This document shows positions 39,191-47,801 of a stretch of 64,000 nucleotides of DNA, piece by piece (within the stretch, counting starts at the first letter, position 1; each line of letters starts with the position of its first letter). The notes beneath the pieces were generated by a model that worked only from the letters and a program-made list of their open reading frames with translations, ran no database searches and was not told the origin of the DNA. The stretch lies in assembly GCA_034429215.1 (NCBI GenBank), contig DAOUGI010000126.1:1-64000 (forward strand), given 5' to 3'. Made by a program: the position numbers and the translations under genes. This stretch comes from JAFGOG01 sp034429215. GTDB lineage: Bacteria; Chloroflexota; Anaerolineae; JAAYZQ01.

Positions 39191-40226
39191 GCTGCTGTTA
39201 ACCGACTATTGCCCGCGGCCGGCGTTGGTGACGGCGGACCACACGCCGTCGCGGCCGCGCTTTCCGGCGATCGACGCCCATAACCACCTGGGCGCGGCGT
39301 TCGGCGACGGCTGGGACGGCCGGCCGCTGACCGAGCTGTTGGACCGGATGGACGAAGCGGGCATCGAGGCGCTGGTGGACCTGGACGGCGGCTGGGGCGA
39401 AGAGATCCTGAACCGGCACCTGGATCGCTTCAAGGCCGGCGCGCCCGAGCGCTTTTACCATTTCGGCGGGGTCGACTGGAGCCGGTGGCCGGAGCAGGGC
39501 GACGGCTTTGGCGAGTGGGCGGCCGGCCGGCTGCGCGACCAGGTGCGGCGCGGCGCGAGCGGGCTCAAGATCTGGAAAGGGCTGGGGCTGTCGGTGCGCG
39601 GCCCGCAGGGCGACCTGGTCGCCGTTGACGATCCACGGCTGGACCCCATCTGGCAGGCGGCGGCCGAGCTGCAGGTGCCGGTGCTGGTGCACGTGGCCGA
39701 TCCGGTGGCCTTTTTCGCGCCGCTGGACCGGTTCAACGAGCGTTAGGAGGAGCTGCACGCCCATCCCGACTGGCATTTTCCCTCACCACCCTATCCGCCG
39801 TTCGAGTCGATCGTCGCCGGGCTGGCCCGGCTGGTGGAGCGTCACCCTCGCACCACCTTCATCGGGGCGCACGTGGGCTGCTATGCCGAGAACCTGTCCT
39901 GGGTGGGAGAGCTGCTCGACCGGGCATCCAACTTTTATGTCGACATCGGCGCCCGGATCGCCGAGCTGGGACGCCAACCGTACATAGCCCGGCGTTTTTT
40001 CCTGCGCTACGCCGACCGGATCCTGTTCGGCACCGACGCCGGGGTGAGCCCGGCAGTCTATCGTACCTACTACCGCTTTCTCGAAACAGACGACGAGTAT
40101 TTCAGGTACAGCCCCGGGGAGGTGCCCGGCCAGGGCCGCTGGCAGATCCACGGGCTGTATCTGCCCGACGATGTGCTGGAAAAGGTGTATCGGGTCAATG
40201 CGCTCAAGATCTTGACCAGGCCTTAA
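39177..40226 (+). pseudogene. Amidohydrolase (TIM-barrel, amidohydrolase_2 type) interrupted by an in-frame UAG
   Basis: The frame encodes 349 residues apart from one amber codon at 39744-39746. Before it are FPAIDAHNHLG (metal-binding HxH), LVDLDGGWGEEIL and VLVHVADP; after it are HPDWHFPSPPYPPFE, RHPRTTFIGAHVGC and DRILFGTDAG, the remaining barrel motifs, all in the same frame with no decay. Related amidohydrolases have Trp at this place (..NERWEELHAHPDW..), so one base change TGG to TAG explains it. It could be a recent pseudogene, a sequencing error, or readthrough. A GTG at 39834 could restart only a C-terminal fragment that would lack the catalytic centre. Confidence 0.8.
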
Positions 40227-40245
40227 GGGTTTGGGGAAAACCCTT
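40225..40245. terminator. Small hairpin after the amidohydrolase
   Basis: AAGGGTTT (40225-40232) pairs with AAACCCTT (40238-40245). The following CTTGGGGTCTG also occurs in the 6524-6557 hairpin, which suggests a shared repeat. Confidence 0.4.
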
Positions 40246-40267
40246 GGGGTCTGCAAGGAGGATAAGG

Positions 40268-41134
40268 ATGGCAAAAGGTCAGGGCTATGCAGAGTATCAG
40301 GATGCTGAGAGCTTTTTGGGGGTGGCCCGAGGGGCGCTGGAGGGGCAGGAGGCAGCCAATGGGCTCATGTTGGGCCTGGCCCTGCGACTGATCCGCGATC
40401 CAAACACGTATGGCAGCCAGCCCTACTATGCGACAGTCGAGTCAAGGGCCGGTCTCCAGGTGGCGGCGCTGATGACTCCGCCCTACAAGCTCCAGATCTA
40501 TGCCCAAGAGGGCTATGACCGGGTCGGATTGGAGCTGGTGGCGGAGGCGCTGCTGCACGGGGGGTGGCCGGTGCCGGGGGTGATGGCCCGCCAGGTGGTG
40601 GCCGAGGCGTTTGCCGCCCTGTGGCGCGACAGGACGGGCGCCGGCCACCGGATCGGGATGCAGCAGCGGATTTACGAGTTACGTCAAGTTGTACCGCCCG
40701 ACTATCCGCCCGGCGAGTTCCGGCCGGCGGCCGTCGAGGATATCGAGCTGGCCCGGCAGTGGGGCCGAGGTTTCTACGAGGATTGCTTCGGCGACGAGCA
40801 CTATGAGCGAACCATGGCGACCGCCGAGGAAAAGGTCAAGAACGGGACCCTCTTTATGTGGGTCGACGGTGCGCCCAGGTCGATGGCCGGCAGGACGCGC
40901 CCCACGCCGCACGGCGAGGCGGTCAGCTTTGTTTACACGCCGCCCAGTGAGCGCCGTAAGGGCTATGCGACGGCCGTGGTGGCGCGCCTGTCGCAGCAGA
41001 TACTCGACGAGGGAAAGCTGTTCTGCACACTGTACACCGACCTGTCCAACCCCACATCGAACAGCATCTACCAAAAGGTCGGGTACAGGCCGATCGCCGA
41101 CGTGGTCGACATCGATTTTGAGGACAAACCCTAA
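40268..41134 (+). CDS. GNAT-family N-acetyltransferase (two-domain)
   Basis: A 288-residue protein. The C-terminal half is a GNAT domain with VSFVYTPPSERRKGYATAVV (acetyl-CoA loop R-R-K-G-Y-A) and LYTDLSNPTSNSIYQKVGY. The N-terminal half (YAEYQDAESFLGVARGALEG onward) is a degenerate GNAT-like domain seen in FR47-type proteins. AAGGAGG precedes the ATG at 40268. The substrate is unknown; it ends at a convergent hairpin. Confidence 0.85.
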   Translation: MAKGQGYAEYQDAESFLGVARGALEGQEAANGLMLGLALRLIRDPNTYGSQPYYATVESRAGLQVAALMTPPYKLQIYAQEGYDRVGLELVAEALLHGGWPVPGVMARQVVAEAFAALWRDRTGAGHRIGMQQRIYELRQVVPPDYPPGEFRPAAVEDIELARQWGRGFYEDCFGDEHYERTMATAEEKVKNGTLFMWVDGAPRSMAGRTRPTPHGEAVSFVYTPPSERRKGYATAVVARLSQQILDEGKLFCTLYTDLSNPTSNSIYQKVGYRPIADVVDIDFEDKP

Positions 41135-41167
41135 ACCCTCGAACTGCTTCGTTGGACTAACCGAGAT

Positions 41168-41195
41168 GATGAGGCCCCCTCCAGGAGGCCTCATC
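41168..41195. terminator. Convergent terminator hairpin
   Basis: GATGAGGCC (41168-41176) and GGCCTCATC (41187-41195) pair perfectly, with further CCTCC/GGAGG pairing inside, between the GNAT gene and the CehA-like gene. Confidence 0.7.
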
Positions 41196-41206
41196 AGGAC
41201 AGTTTC

Positions 41207-43864
41207 TCAAACCTTGGGAGAGTGATCGTGATAGTGGCCCTCCTGGTGCATGCGGTTGTGTAGGGTGCGGTGGGCCGATTCGAGAACGAGGCGCATGCGC
41301 TTGTAGACCCTGTCCTCGGCGCGGGTGCCCACGGTATCCAGGTAGGCGATGGCGCCCTCGATCTGGTCGAGGATGGTGACGGCGTCGGCAGCGGCCAGCA
41401 GATGGGAGCCCTCGACGTCGATCATCGCCGGGGTGGAATGGGCGGCGACGATCTCGGGCTTGTCGGCGTAATGTCCACGCACCAGTAGGGCCAGCCAGCA
41501 GCTCTTGTCGACCTTGACCGACCAATGCCCGCCGGCAGCCTCAGGGGGCACAGCCACGCTTTCGCGGATCTCGCCGTTGACCACCAGCTCGACGCGCGAC
41601 ATGGGGATGGTAACACTGGCAACCTGCCAGGCGACATCCACCGTGCCGCCCCGGCTCGACATGGCAATGCGGCTGCCCATGGGCCGGCCGTCGACCATGA
41701 ACTCGAGCAGCGGGCCGTAGGTGACAAAGGTTTCGCCGCCGCGGACGGCCTGCTTCCAGGCGTCGTAGGTGAATTCGACGTCTGTGGGGATGCGGGCGTA
41801 GGTGCGCACGGTGCCCACGGCGGTGACGGCGGCCATCTTGTCGGTGCCGCCCACGGCCGGGACCAGGTAGCCGCAGTTCAGGTAGCGGTACCAGTCCGAG
41901 ATGGAATAGGGGTTGATGCCGCTGTACATGTCCTCCCAGGAGGTCATCTCGATCGCGTCGACGTCGCCGCTGACGATGCTGGCGGCGTGCTCGGCGCGCG
42001 GGCGCGGAAAGTGGGGCACCACCACCAGGCCTCCCTGGGTGCGGCACCGGCGGGCCCATTCGGTCAGCAGGGTCTCGATCGGATCGCCCAGGGCCGCTTC
42101 GTTGGGGCCGCCGGTGGTCATGGGGGCGATGATCGGGCCGCGGTAGCCGAGCAGGGAGATGTGACCCAGCACGTGCTGGCGGTTCTCGGTGCCGACGCGG
42201 ACCAGGTGCTCGCCGTCGCCGCCGGCCTCTTTCGAGCCCCAGGTGGTGTGGCCGTCGAAATCGCCGACGTTGGTCATCAGCTCGCCCCACTGGCTGGCCA
42301 GCAGGTTGACGACGTTGACCCCCTCGGCCGCCCCTTCCAGCAGGGCCGACATGGGCGACAAAAAGTGGACGTGGGTGTCGGCAGTGACCCAGCCCTTCTC
42401 GCGCCAGGGCAGGACCTTGTCGATCTCGATCACGATCTCGCGGGTGTCGGCGGTGACCTCGACGACCTGGCGCACCGGCCGGATCTCGAAACCTTTAGCC
42501 GCCTCGATATAGACCTTGCCCAGGGGCAGCTTGACCAGCGTCTCGCCGTTGATGTAGGTGCAGGCGTGGACACGGGCGCGCTCGTCCCAGTTCCCAATGT
42601 GGGCCAGGTCGACGCTGTAATCCTCGAACCAGGAGATATTGAGGATGCGGTGGCGGTCGACCGGGGCCAGGTATTCGCCCCATTCGCCGTGGATGTGCAG
42701 CTTGACCGGCACGGGCCGGCCTGCGCCGCGCTCTACGACGCGCAGGGTGACGGGCTGCTGGGCAGGCGCTATAGGCTGGAGCGGGCCGCCGGACGCAGCC
42801 TCTTCGACGGCAGACACGGGGATGAGGCCGGGACCTTCGGGTCGGGAAGGTCCCGGTCCAGCGGGCCGGGAAAGTCCCGGTCCAGCAGGCCGGGAAAGTC
42901 CCGGTCCAGCGGGCCGGGATAGGTGGAAACAGGCCTCCGGGTGGGCGGTGTACTCGACGACTAGCTCGGCGGTGGACAGCTCGGGAACCTGGTTGTTGTA
43001 GGTGTCGGGCCAGGCGTTGTTCGGGTAGACCAGGCGCGGTGTAGCCGAGATCACCTGCCCCAGGTCGATCTGGATCTGATCGAGCAGTCCATCCTCATCC
43101 AGGTCGGGCCGGAAGGCCTCTCCCTCAGGCAGGGTCAGCCGGGCCTTGCGGCGCGGGCGCCAGCGCAGGGGGGACGAGGCGACATTCCCGGCGGTGATGG
43201 CCGACAGGACGACCACGCCGGCCGCCGGTTCGAAGCGGAAACCGGCGATGGGCCGGTCAGGATAGGGGTTCTCCCAGGCCCACAGCCAGTTGACCCACGG
43301 ACCAAAATCGGCGGCGTCGACGCGCATCTGGGACCAGCCCCAATCGGGCCGGAGCTGCTCACCGGCGGCGTGGATCGGACAGGGCTTGTGGTGGGCGACC
43401 GCCTCGAAGCAGTTTTCGCCCCACTCGCGGTTGAATGGGCCTAATTGGCGGCGGCGGCGGATTGCGACCCGAGCCTCGGCGCCGCCGGCATAGCAGATCA
43501 CGTAATCGGCAGCGTGCTCGGCCAGTTGGCCGCTGCCCCGCAGCGGGGAGATGATGCCGCCCGGCCCCGGCGACAAGGGGCGGGTATCTGAGGTGTGCAG
43601 GAAGATGAGCCAGCGCGCCTGGACAGGACTGACGGCAACCGAAACCGGCTTGTCCGAAAGGAGGACAACGTCGCCGATGTCAAAGGGGATGCCCCACGAA
43701 GTACAGGTCCCGCTGGGGGCATGCCCCAGAGCCGCTGCCATTTCGCCGGTCATGCCGGCAGGAGAGGCCGTCGCTGCGGCGGCGAGCGCCGGCAGGTTGG
43801 CGTTGCCGGCGAGGGGCACCGGCGCAAAGTGAGGAGACCTGGGACCATCATGGATAACAGACAT
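41207..43864 (-). CDS. CehA/McbA-family metallohydrolase
   Basis: An 885-residue protein. The C-terminal part has a PHP-like metallohydrolase domain: TADTHVHFLSPMSALLEGA and the following EGVNVVNLLASQWGE, then VVVPHFPRPRAEHAA and the DAIEMTSWED region, as in CehA/McbA enzymes (known members hydrolyse carbaryl, but most are uncharacterised). The N-terminal ~400 residues are beta-rich and contain a run of four SRPAGPGL units. No signal peptide is seen at the chosen start (43864, after GGGAGGT). It is a single gene with its own promoter. Confidence 0.82.
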   Translation of the reverse strand: MSVIHDGPRSPHFAPVPLAGNANLPALAAAATASPAGMTGEMAAALGHAPSGTCTSWGIPFDIGDVVLLSDKPVSVAVSPVQARWLIFLHTSDTRPLSPGPGGIISPLRGSGQLAEHAADYVICYAGGAEARVAIRRRRQLGPFNREWGENCFEAVAHHKPCPIHAAGEQLRPDWGWSQMRVDAADFGPWVNWLWAWENPYPDRPIAGFRFEPAAGVVVLSAITAGNVASSPLRWRPRRKARLTLPEGEAFRPDLDEDGLLDQIQIDLGQVISATPRLVYPNNAWPDTYNNQVPELSTAELVVEYTAHPEACFHLSRPAGPGLSRPAGPGLSRPAGPGPSRPEGPGLIPVSAVEEAASGGPLQPIAPAQQPVTLRVVERGAGRPVPVKLHIHGEWGEYLAPVDRHRILNISWFEDYSVDLAHIGNWDERARVHACTYINGETLVKLPLGKVYIEAAKGFEIRPVRQVVEVTADTREIVIEIDKVLPWREKGWVTADTHVHFLSPMSALLEGAAEGVNVVNLLASQWGELMTNVGDFDGHTTWGSKEAGGDGEHLVRVGTENRQHVLGHISLLGYRGPIIAPMTTGGPNEAALGDPIETLLTEWARRCRTQGGLVVVPHFPRPRAEHAASIVSGDVDAIEMTSWEDMYSGINPYSISDWYRYLNCGYLVPAVGGTDKMAAVTAVGTVRTYARIPTDVEFTYDAWKQAVRGGETFVTYGPLLEFMVDGRPMGSRIAMSSRGGTVDVAWQVASVTIPMSRVELVVNGEIRESVAVPPEAAGGHWSVKVDKSCWLALLVRGHYADKPEIVAAHSTPAMIDVEGSHLLAAADAVTILDQIEGAIAYLDTVGTRAEDRVYKRMRLVLESAHRTLHNRMHQEGHYHDHSPKV
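42827..42922 (-). repeat. 24-bp tandem repeat in the CehA-like gene
   Basis: TCCCGGTCCAGC recurs at 42851, 42875 and 42899 (exact 24-bp period) with a degenerate fourth unit before it. It encodes the SRPAGPGL repeats. Confidence 0.9.
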
Positions 43865-43902
43865 GCATACCTCCCGTATCACATTCTCAAAAACCAAGGC
43901 CC

Positions 43903-43931
43903 AATATAGCACCGGGGCCGGTATTGGTCAG
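43903..43931 (-). promoter_or_regulatory. Promoter of the CehA-like gene
   Basis: Minus strand CTGACC (43931..43926), 17-bp spacer, TATATT (43908..43903) preceded by TGC. The -35 box overlaps the end of the oligopeptidase gene. Confidence 0.55.
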
Positions 43932-45994
43932 CGGCTCTGATCGCCACCCGTAACAATGTCGATGAGGAAAGCGTACACCTGCGCCTCTTCGCGCAGATGA
44001 TCGTACCGCCCCGAGGCGCCGCCGTGCCCGGCGCCCATATTGGTCACCAGCACCAGCCGGTTGTCGTCGGTCTTGAGCGCGCGCAGCTTGGCCACCCACT
44101 TGGCAGGGTCCCAATAGGGCACCTGCAGGTCGCTGAGCCCGGCTTTGACATACAAGTGCGGATAGGCCTTGGCCTCGACGTTGTCGTAGGGCGAATAGGA
44201 CAGCATATAGTCGAACGCCTGGGGGTCCTGAGGATTGCCCCACTGCTCCCACTCGATCACCGTCAGGGGCAAGTCGGGCATCAACATAGCAGCGATGACA
44301 TTGGTAAAGGGCACCATGGCCACCACCGCGTGGAACAGGTCGGGCCGCATGGTTGCCGCGGCGCTGACCAGCAGCCCACCGGCGCTTTCCCCCATGATCG
44401 CCAGGCGCTGCGGAGAGGTATAACCCTGAGCGATGAGGTGCTCGGCGCAGGCGATCAGGTCGGTGAAGCTGTTCTTCTTGTGCATCAGCCGGCCCTGCTC
44501 ATACCAGGCGCGCCCCAGCTCGCTGCCCCCGCGGACGTGGGCGATGGCATAGGCAAAGCCGCGGTCCAACAGGCTGAGGCGGCCGGCATCAAACCACGGG
44601 TCATTGCTAAAGCCGTAAGAGCCATAGCCGTACAACAGCAAGGGCCGGCTGTCGTCGCGGGACTGCCCCTTGCGGTAAACCAGCGAGATCGGCACCTGGC
44701 TGCCGTCGGGTGCGGCGGCGTGCAGCCGCTCCGAAACATACAGGCTCGGATCGTAGCCGCTGGGGATTTCCTGCTGCTTTTTCACCTCCCAAGTGTGCCG
44801 CGCCATGTCATAGTCCACCGTTGATTCGGGCGTGACCAGCGAGCTGTAGGTAAAGCGCAGCAAGGCAGTGTCGAACTGGGGGTTCTTGGTCGCCTCGCAG
44901 GTATAGGCCGGGTCGGGAAAGGGCACATAGTGCGGATCGGAGATGCCGTCTGGAGCAGAGATGCGGATTTTGGGCAGGCCATCCTTCCGCTCATAGACCA
45001 CCAGGTGGTCGCGGAACAGGTCGATCCCGGTCAGGTAGGTATCGGCCCGATGTGGGATCATCTCGCGCCACTGTTCCTTCCCCGGCGAGCCCACCGGCGC
45101 CTCGACCAGCTTGAAATTCTCTGCCCCATCGTTGGTGCGGATCAGAAAGCGATCGCCGTGGTGGTCTGCATAGTACTCGACCCACGGCCGGCGGGGCTCG
45201 ACGATCTGAAACTCGTCCAAAGGCTGATCGGCAGGGAGGTAGCGTACTTCGCTTCCGCCGTGGCTGCTCAAGGTGAGCAGGATGTAGGCGCCGCTGCGAG
45301 TGCGGTTGACCCGGAGGTGGAAAGACTCGTCGGTCTCGTGGTAAATCAAGGGGTCACGGCTGGGATCATCGCCAACGGTATGGCAGAAGAGCTTGAAAGG
45401 ACGGTGGGAATCGTCAAAGAGGGTATAGAACAGGGTGCGGCAATCGCTCGCCCAGGCAACACCCCAGCCGGTGCCGGGGATAGGCCCGCTCAGCAGTTGT
45501 CCGCTGCGCAGATCCTTGACGAACAGGTCAAAGACCCAGGCGCCGGTGGTGTCGACGCCGTAGGCCAACAGGGCGTTGTCGGGGCTGGGCTCAAAGACGG
45601 CGACGCGGCAGTAGTTGTGGCCCTCGGCCAGCGCGTTCTCGTCGAGCAGCAGCTCCTCAGCCGCCCCCGGTTCGTTGCGCCTGCGGCAAAAGAGGCGATA
45701 TTGCCGGCCGGCCTCCATCCGCCAATAGTAAGCGTAATCGCCGAACGGCTCGGGCGCGCCCGAGTCGTCCTCCTTGATCCGGGCCTTCATCTCCTGAAAA
45801 AGCTGCTCCTGGAGCTGCTCGGTATGCCGCAGCGTCGCCTTGGCATAGGCGTTCTCAGCCTCCAGGTAGGCGATTACCTCCGGGTCAGATTTGATCTGGA
45901 GCCAGGCATAGTCATCCTCAAAGCTGCGGCCCAGGTGCTCAAAGCAGTGCGTCACCCGTTTGGCCACGGGAGCGGTAGGTCTGCTGCCGGTCAT
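43928..45994 (-). CDS. ptrB: Oligopeptidase B (prolyl oligopeptidase family S9)
   Basis: A 688-residue cytoplasmic serine peptidase that cuts short peptides after basic residues. It begins PVAKRVTHCFEHLGRSFEDDYAWL, the S9A propeller start, and ends with the alpha/beta-hydrolase domain: LLLYGYGSYGFSNDPWFDAG, HVRGGSELGRAWYEQGR, nucleophile GESAGG, the Asp in LYVKAGLSDLQVPYWDP and the His in GAGHGG. HVRGG and the K/R-rich N-terminal pattern match PtrB rather than prolyl oligopeptidase. It is a single gene behind a good promoter. Confidence 0.93.
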   Translation of the reverse strand: MTGSRPTAPVAKRVTHCFEHLGRSFEDDYAWLQIKSDPEVIAYLEAENAYAKATLRHTEQLQEQLFQEMKARIKEDDSGAPEPFGDYAYYWRMEAGRQYRLFCRRRNEPGAAEELLLDENALAEGHNYCRVAVFEPSPDNALLAYGVDTTGAWVFDLFVKDLRSGQLLSGPIPGTGWGVAWASDCRTLFYTLFDDSHRPFKLFCHTVGDDPSRDPLIYHETDESFHLRVNRTRSGAYILLTLSSHGGSEVRYLPADQPLDEFQIVEPRRPWVEYYADHHGDRFLIRTNDGAENFKLVEAPVGSPGKEQWREMIPHRADTYLTGIDLFRDHLVVYERKDGLPKIRISAPDGISDPHYVPFPDPAYTCEATKNPQFDTALLRFTYSSLVTPESTVDYDMARHTWEVKKQQEIPSGYDPSLYVSERLHAAAPDGSQVPISLVYRKGQSRDDSRPLLLYGYGSYGFSNDPWFDAGRLSLLDRGFAYAIAHVRGGSELGRAWYEQGRLMHKKNSFTDLIACAEHLIAQGYTSPQRLAIMGESAGGLLVSAAATMRPDLFHAVVAMVPFTNVIAAMLMPDLPLTVIEWEQWGNPQDPQAFDYMLSYSPYDNVEAKAYPHLYVKAGLSDLQVPYWDPAKWVAKLRALKTDDNRLVLVTNMGAGHGGASGRYDHLREEAQVYAFLIDIVTGGDQSR

Positions 45995-46044
45995 GCTAGC
46001 CTCCCTGCGAAAATGATCTGGCCCAAGGACTTTAGGCCGATCAG

Positions 46045-46073
46045 ATAGTACCCCAGTTATGCCCGGCGGTCAA
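46045..46073 (-). promoter_or_regulatory. Promoter of ptrB
   Basis: Minus strand TTGACC (46073..46068), 17-bp spacer, TACTAT (46050..46045). Confidence 0.65.
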
Positions 46074-46124
46074 TTCAGAGACCGGGCAGGTGTCTCTCGG
46101 CCCATCAGGTCCGACGAACAATGG

Positions 46125-46153
46125 TTGACGGGGTGAGGGCTTGAGGGTATAAT
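46125..46153 (+). promoter_or_regulatory. Promoter of the secreted protein gene at 46173
   Basis: TTGACG (46125-46130), 17-bp spacer, TATAAT (46148-46153), leaving a 13-nt leader with GGGAGGG. Confidence 0.85.
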
Positions 46154-46172
46154 GGGCAAAAGGGAGGGTTCT

Positions 46173-47021
46173 ATGAGAGCTGCTCTGTTGCTGTTGATGG
46201 GATGGGCTGCGCTGGCTCTGCTGGGCGGCAGTGCTGCGTCCGATTGGGCCATGGTAGAAACGCCGGCGGCCGCGTTGTGGCAGCCGCCTACAACAGAGAT
46301 AGGCGCCACCGAGGTGATCACCTGGAGCGTGTATCTGCCCAATGTGATGTGGAACATCCTCGAGTGCCAGCCGATCCCTGGTGAAGAGTATGGCACGCTG
46401 GACGTGACCGGGCCGCCGACCGATCGGCCGGCCGAGCAGCACGCCGACCTCAACCTGGCCCTGCGCGGCTATGAGGTGACGAACGCCTTTCTAGGGCTGG
46501 TGGACTATACTGGGACCGGCGACCCAAGGGCGCCCCAGCTGCGCGGATTGTTCGCCAACGGCCGCACACCGGCATTCACGGCTGTTTACAGGGTGTACGA
46601 CTGGAATTGGGGCTGCAACTGCCGGGGGCCGCTGCTCACGGTGTGGGACGTGACGCTGGCCGGCATGGCGGTGGATCCCCGCGAGACGATCCATGTCCCC
46701 AGCTCGGGCTATGAGATCGGCGGCGGTTACGAGGTACTGGTCCTGTACGCCAGCGAGGAACGGATCACGCTCAAGTACACGCCGAACGACAACGTAGTGG
46801 AGGGCTATACGCTGCACGTCGAGAATGTGTGTGTGGAGCCGAGCCTGCTGGCGCTGTACCGGACGTGGAACGCGGACCCTCAAGGACGGGTGGAGCTGCC
46901 GGCGTTGAAGGCCGGTCAAGCGTTTGGCCGGGCCCGATACGGGGAGATTGGAGTAGCGATCCGCGACGCGGGGACATTCCTGGACCCGCGGTCGCGAAAG
47001 GATTGGTGGCAGGGCAAGTAA
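46173..47021 (+). CDS. Secreted protein of unknown function
   Basis: A 282-residue protein with a signal peptide (LLLLMGWAALALLGGSAAS). The mature part is beta-rich with a DYTGTGDPRAPQL loop, a CNCRG pair of cysteines and a central YEIGGGYEVLVLYAS strand; it has no recognised family. Position 46173 is chosen because GGGAGGG precedes it and the signal peptide follows directly. It faces the wall-sorting-type gene across a shared terminator. Confidence 0.65.
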   Translation: MRAALLLLMGWAALALLGGSAASDWAMVETPAAALWQPPTTEIGATEVITWSVYLPNVMWNILECQPIPGEEYGTLDVTGPPTDRPAEQHADLNLALRGYEVTNAFLGLVDYTGTGDPRAPQLRGLFANGRTPAFTAVYRVYDWNWGCNCRGPLLTVWDVTLAGMAVDPRETIHVPSSGYEIGGGYEVLVLYASEERITLKYTPNDNVVEGYTLHVENVCVEPSLLALYRTWNADPQGRVELPALKAGQAFGRARYGEIGVAIRDAGTFLDPRSRKDWWQGK

Positions 47022-47025
47022 AAGA

Positions 47026-47066
47026 AGAAACCCGGTTTCCGGCAGGGGCTCGGAAACCGGGTTTCT
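47026..47066. terminator. Convergent terminator
   Basis: AGAAACCCGGTTTCC (47026-47040) and GGAAACCGGGTTTCT (47052-47066) form a perfect 15-bp stem with an 11-nt loop between two convergent genes. Confidence 0.85.
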
Positions 47067-47076
47067 GTGGTTATGG

Positions 47077-47691
47077 TTACTTGGTCCGGCGGCGGACGAC
47101 GATGCCGACACCCAGGAAGGCAACTCCCAAGAAGGCCAGGCCGCCGACCACTACCGGTGCCGGCAGGTCAATGCCGGTGCCGGGCGGCAGGCCCGCATGC
47201 CACTCTCCATTGGGGGCAGCATCTAGGGGGCAATTGCCCTCGTGATCCAGGATTCGGATGCGCCACTGCCAGCCGTCTTTGGTGCCGCCACAGCACATTT
47301 CGTACAGGACGGCGGTCTGGCCGGCCGGCACCTTGTTGAGCAGCTCGTCCTTGCACAGCTCTGCCTGGACGTCGACGTTAGAGGCGGCGCAGTCCTTGAC
47401 TTCGGGGTGCTTGAGGATAAAGGGCGCGCAGCCGGTGCCGGTGCGGTTGGCGCACTCGACTTCGCGGTTGATGACGACGTAATAGGGCGGCGTCTCCAGC
47501 AGGCACTCTTTCGACTTTTCGAGATCGTCGGGGCAAGGGCCGGTCAGGCTAATGCCCACGCATGGATTGCTGGCGCAGGGTGGAGGGGCGCCGCACCCGC
47601 CACAGCCGCCATCGGCATAGGCGGAAGCAGTTGCCACCAACAACAAGCCCAGCATAGCCAGCAATGCGACAACTCGCACTACAGAACGCAT
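47077..47691 (-). CDS. Cys-rich secreted protein with a wall-sorting-like C-terminus
   Basis: A 204-residue protein with a signal peptide (VVALLAMLGLLLVATASAYA), a Cys-rich mature region (GGCGGCGAPPPC, then about ten more cysteines) and a C-terminal tripartite tail: LPPGTG, a hydrophobic stretch (VVVGGLAFLGVAFLGVGIVV) and RRRTK. That tail resembles sortase substrates, but the motif has one residue more than LPxTG, so it may instead be a simple membrane anchor. A sortase gene lies about 1.6 kb away. GGAAGGAGGAG precedes the ATG. Confidence 0.65.
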   Translation of the reverse strand: MRSVVRVVALLAMLGLLLVATASAYADGGCGGCGAPPPCASNPCVGISLTGPCPDDLEKSKECLLETPPYYVVINREVECANRTGTGCAPFILKHPEVKDCAASNVDVQAELCKDELLNKVPAGQTAVLYEMCCGGTKDGWQWRIRILDHEGNCPLDAAPNGEWHAGLPPGTGIDLPAPVVVGGLAFLGVAFLGVGIVVRRRTK

Positions 47692-47714
47692 GATATACTC
47701 CTCCTTCCTCGTCT

Positions 47715-47743
47715 AAAATAGTCTGGCCCACAAGCCAGGTCAA
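47715..47743 (-). promoter_or_regulatory. Promoter of the Cys-rich secreted protein
   Basis: Minus strand TTGACC (47743..47738), 17-bp spacer, TATTTT (47720..47715), with a short leader to the ATG at 47691. Confidence 0.55.
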
Positions 47744-47801
47744 CGGATCGATTGCCTATCTGTTTGCGGTCTGCCCACCTCCTTTCTCCGTTCAGCGCAT
47801 C

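Noticed and set aside
39744..39746. Pyrrolysine coding at the amber codon
   Set aside because: The expected residue is Trp, no downstream pyrrolysine element or methylamine gene is seen, and a point change explains it.
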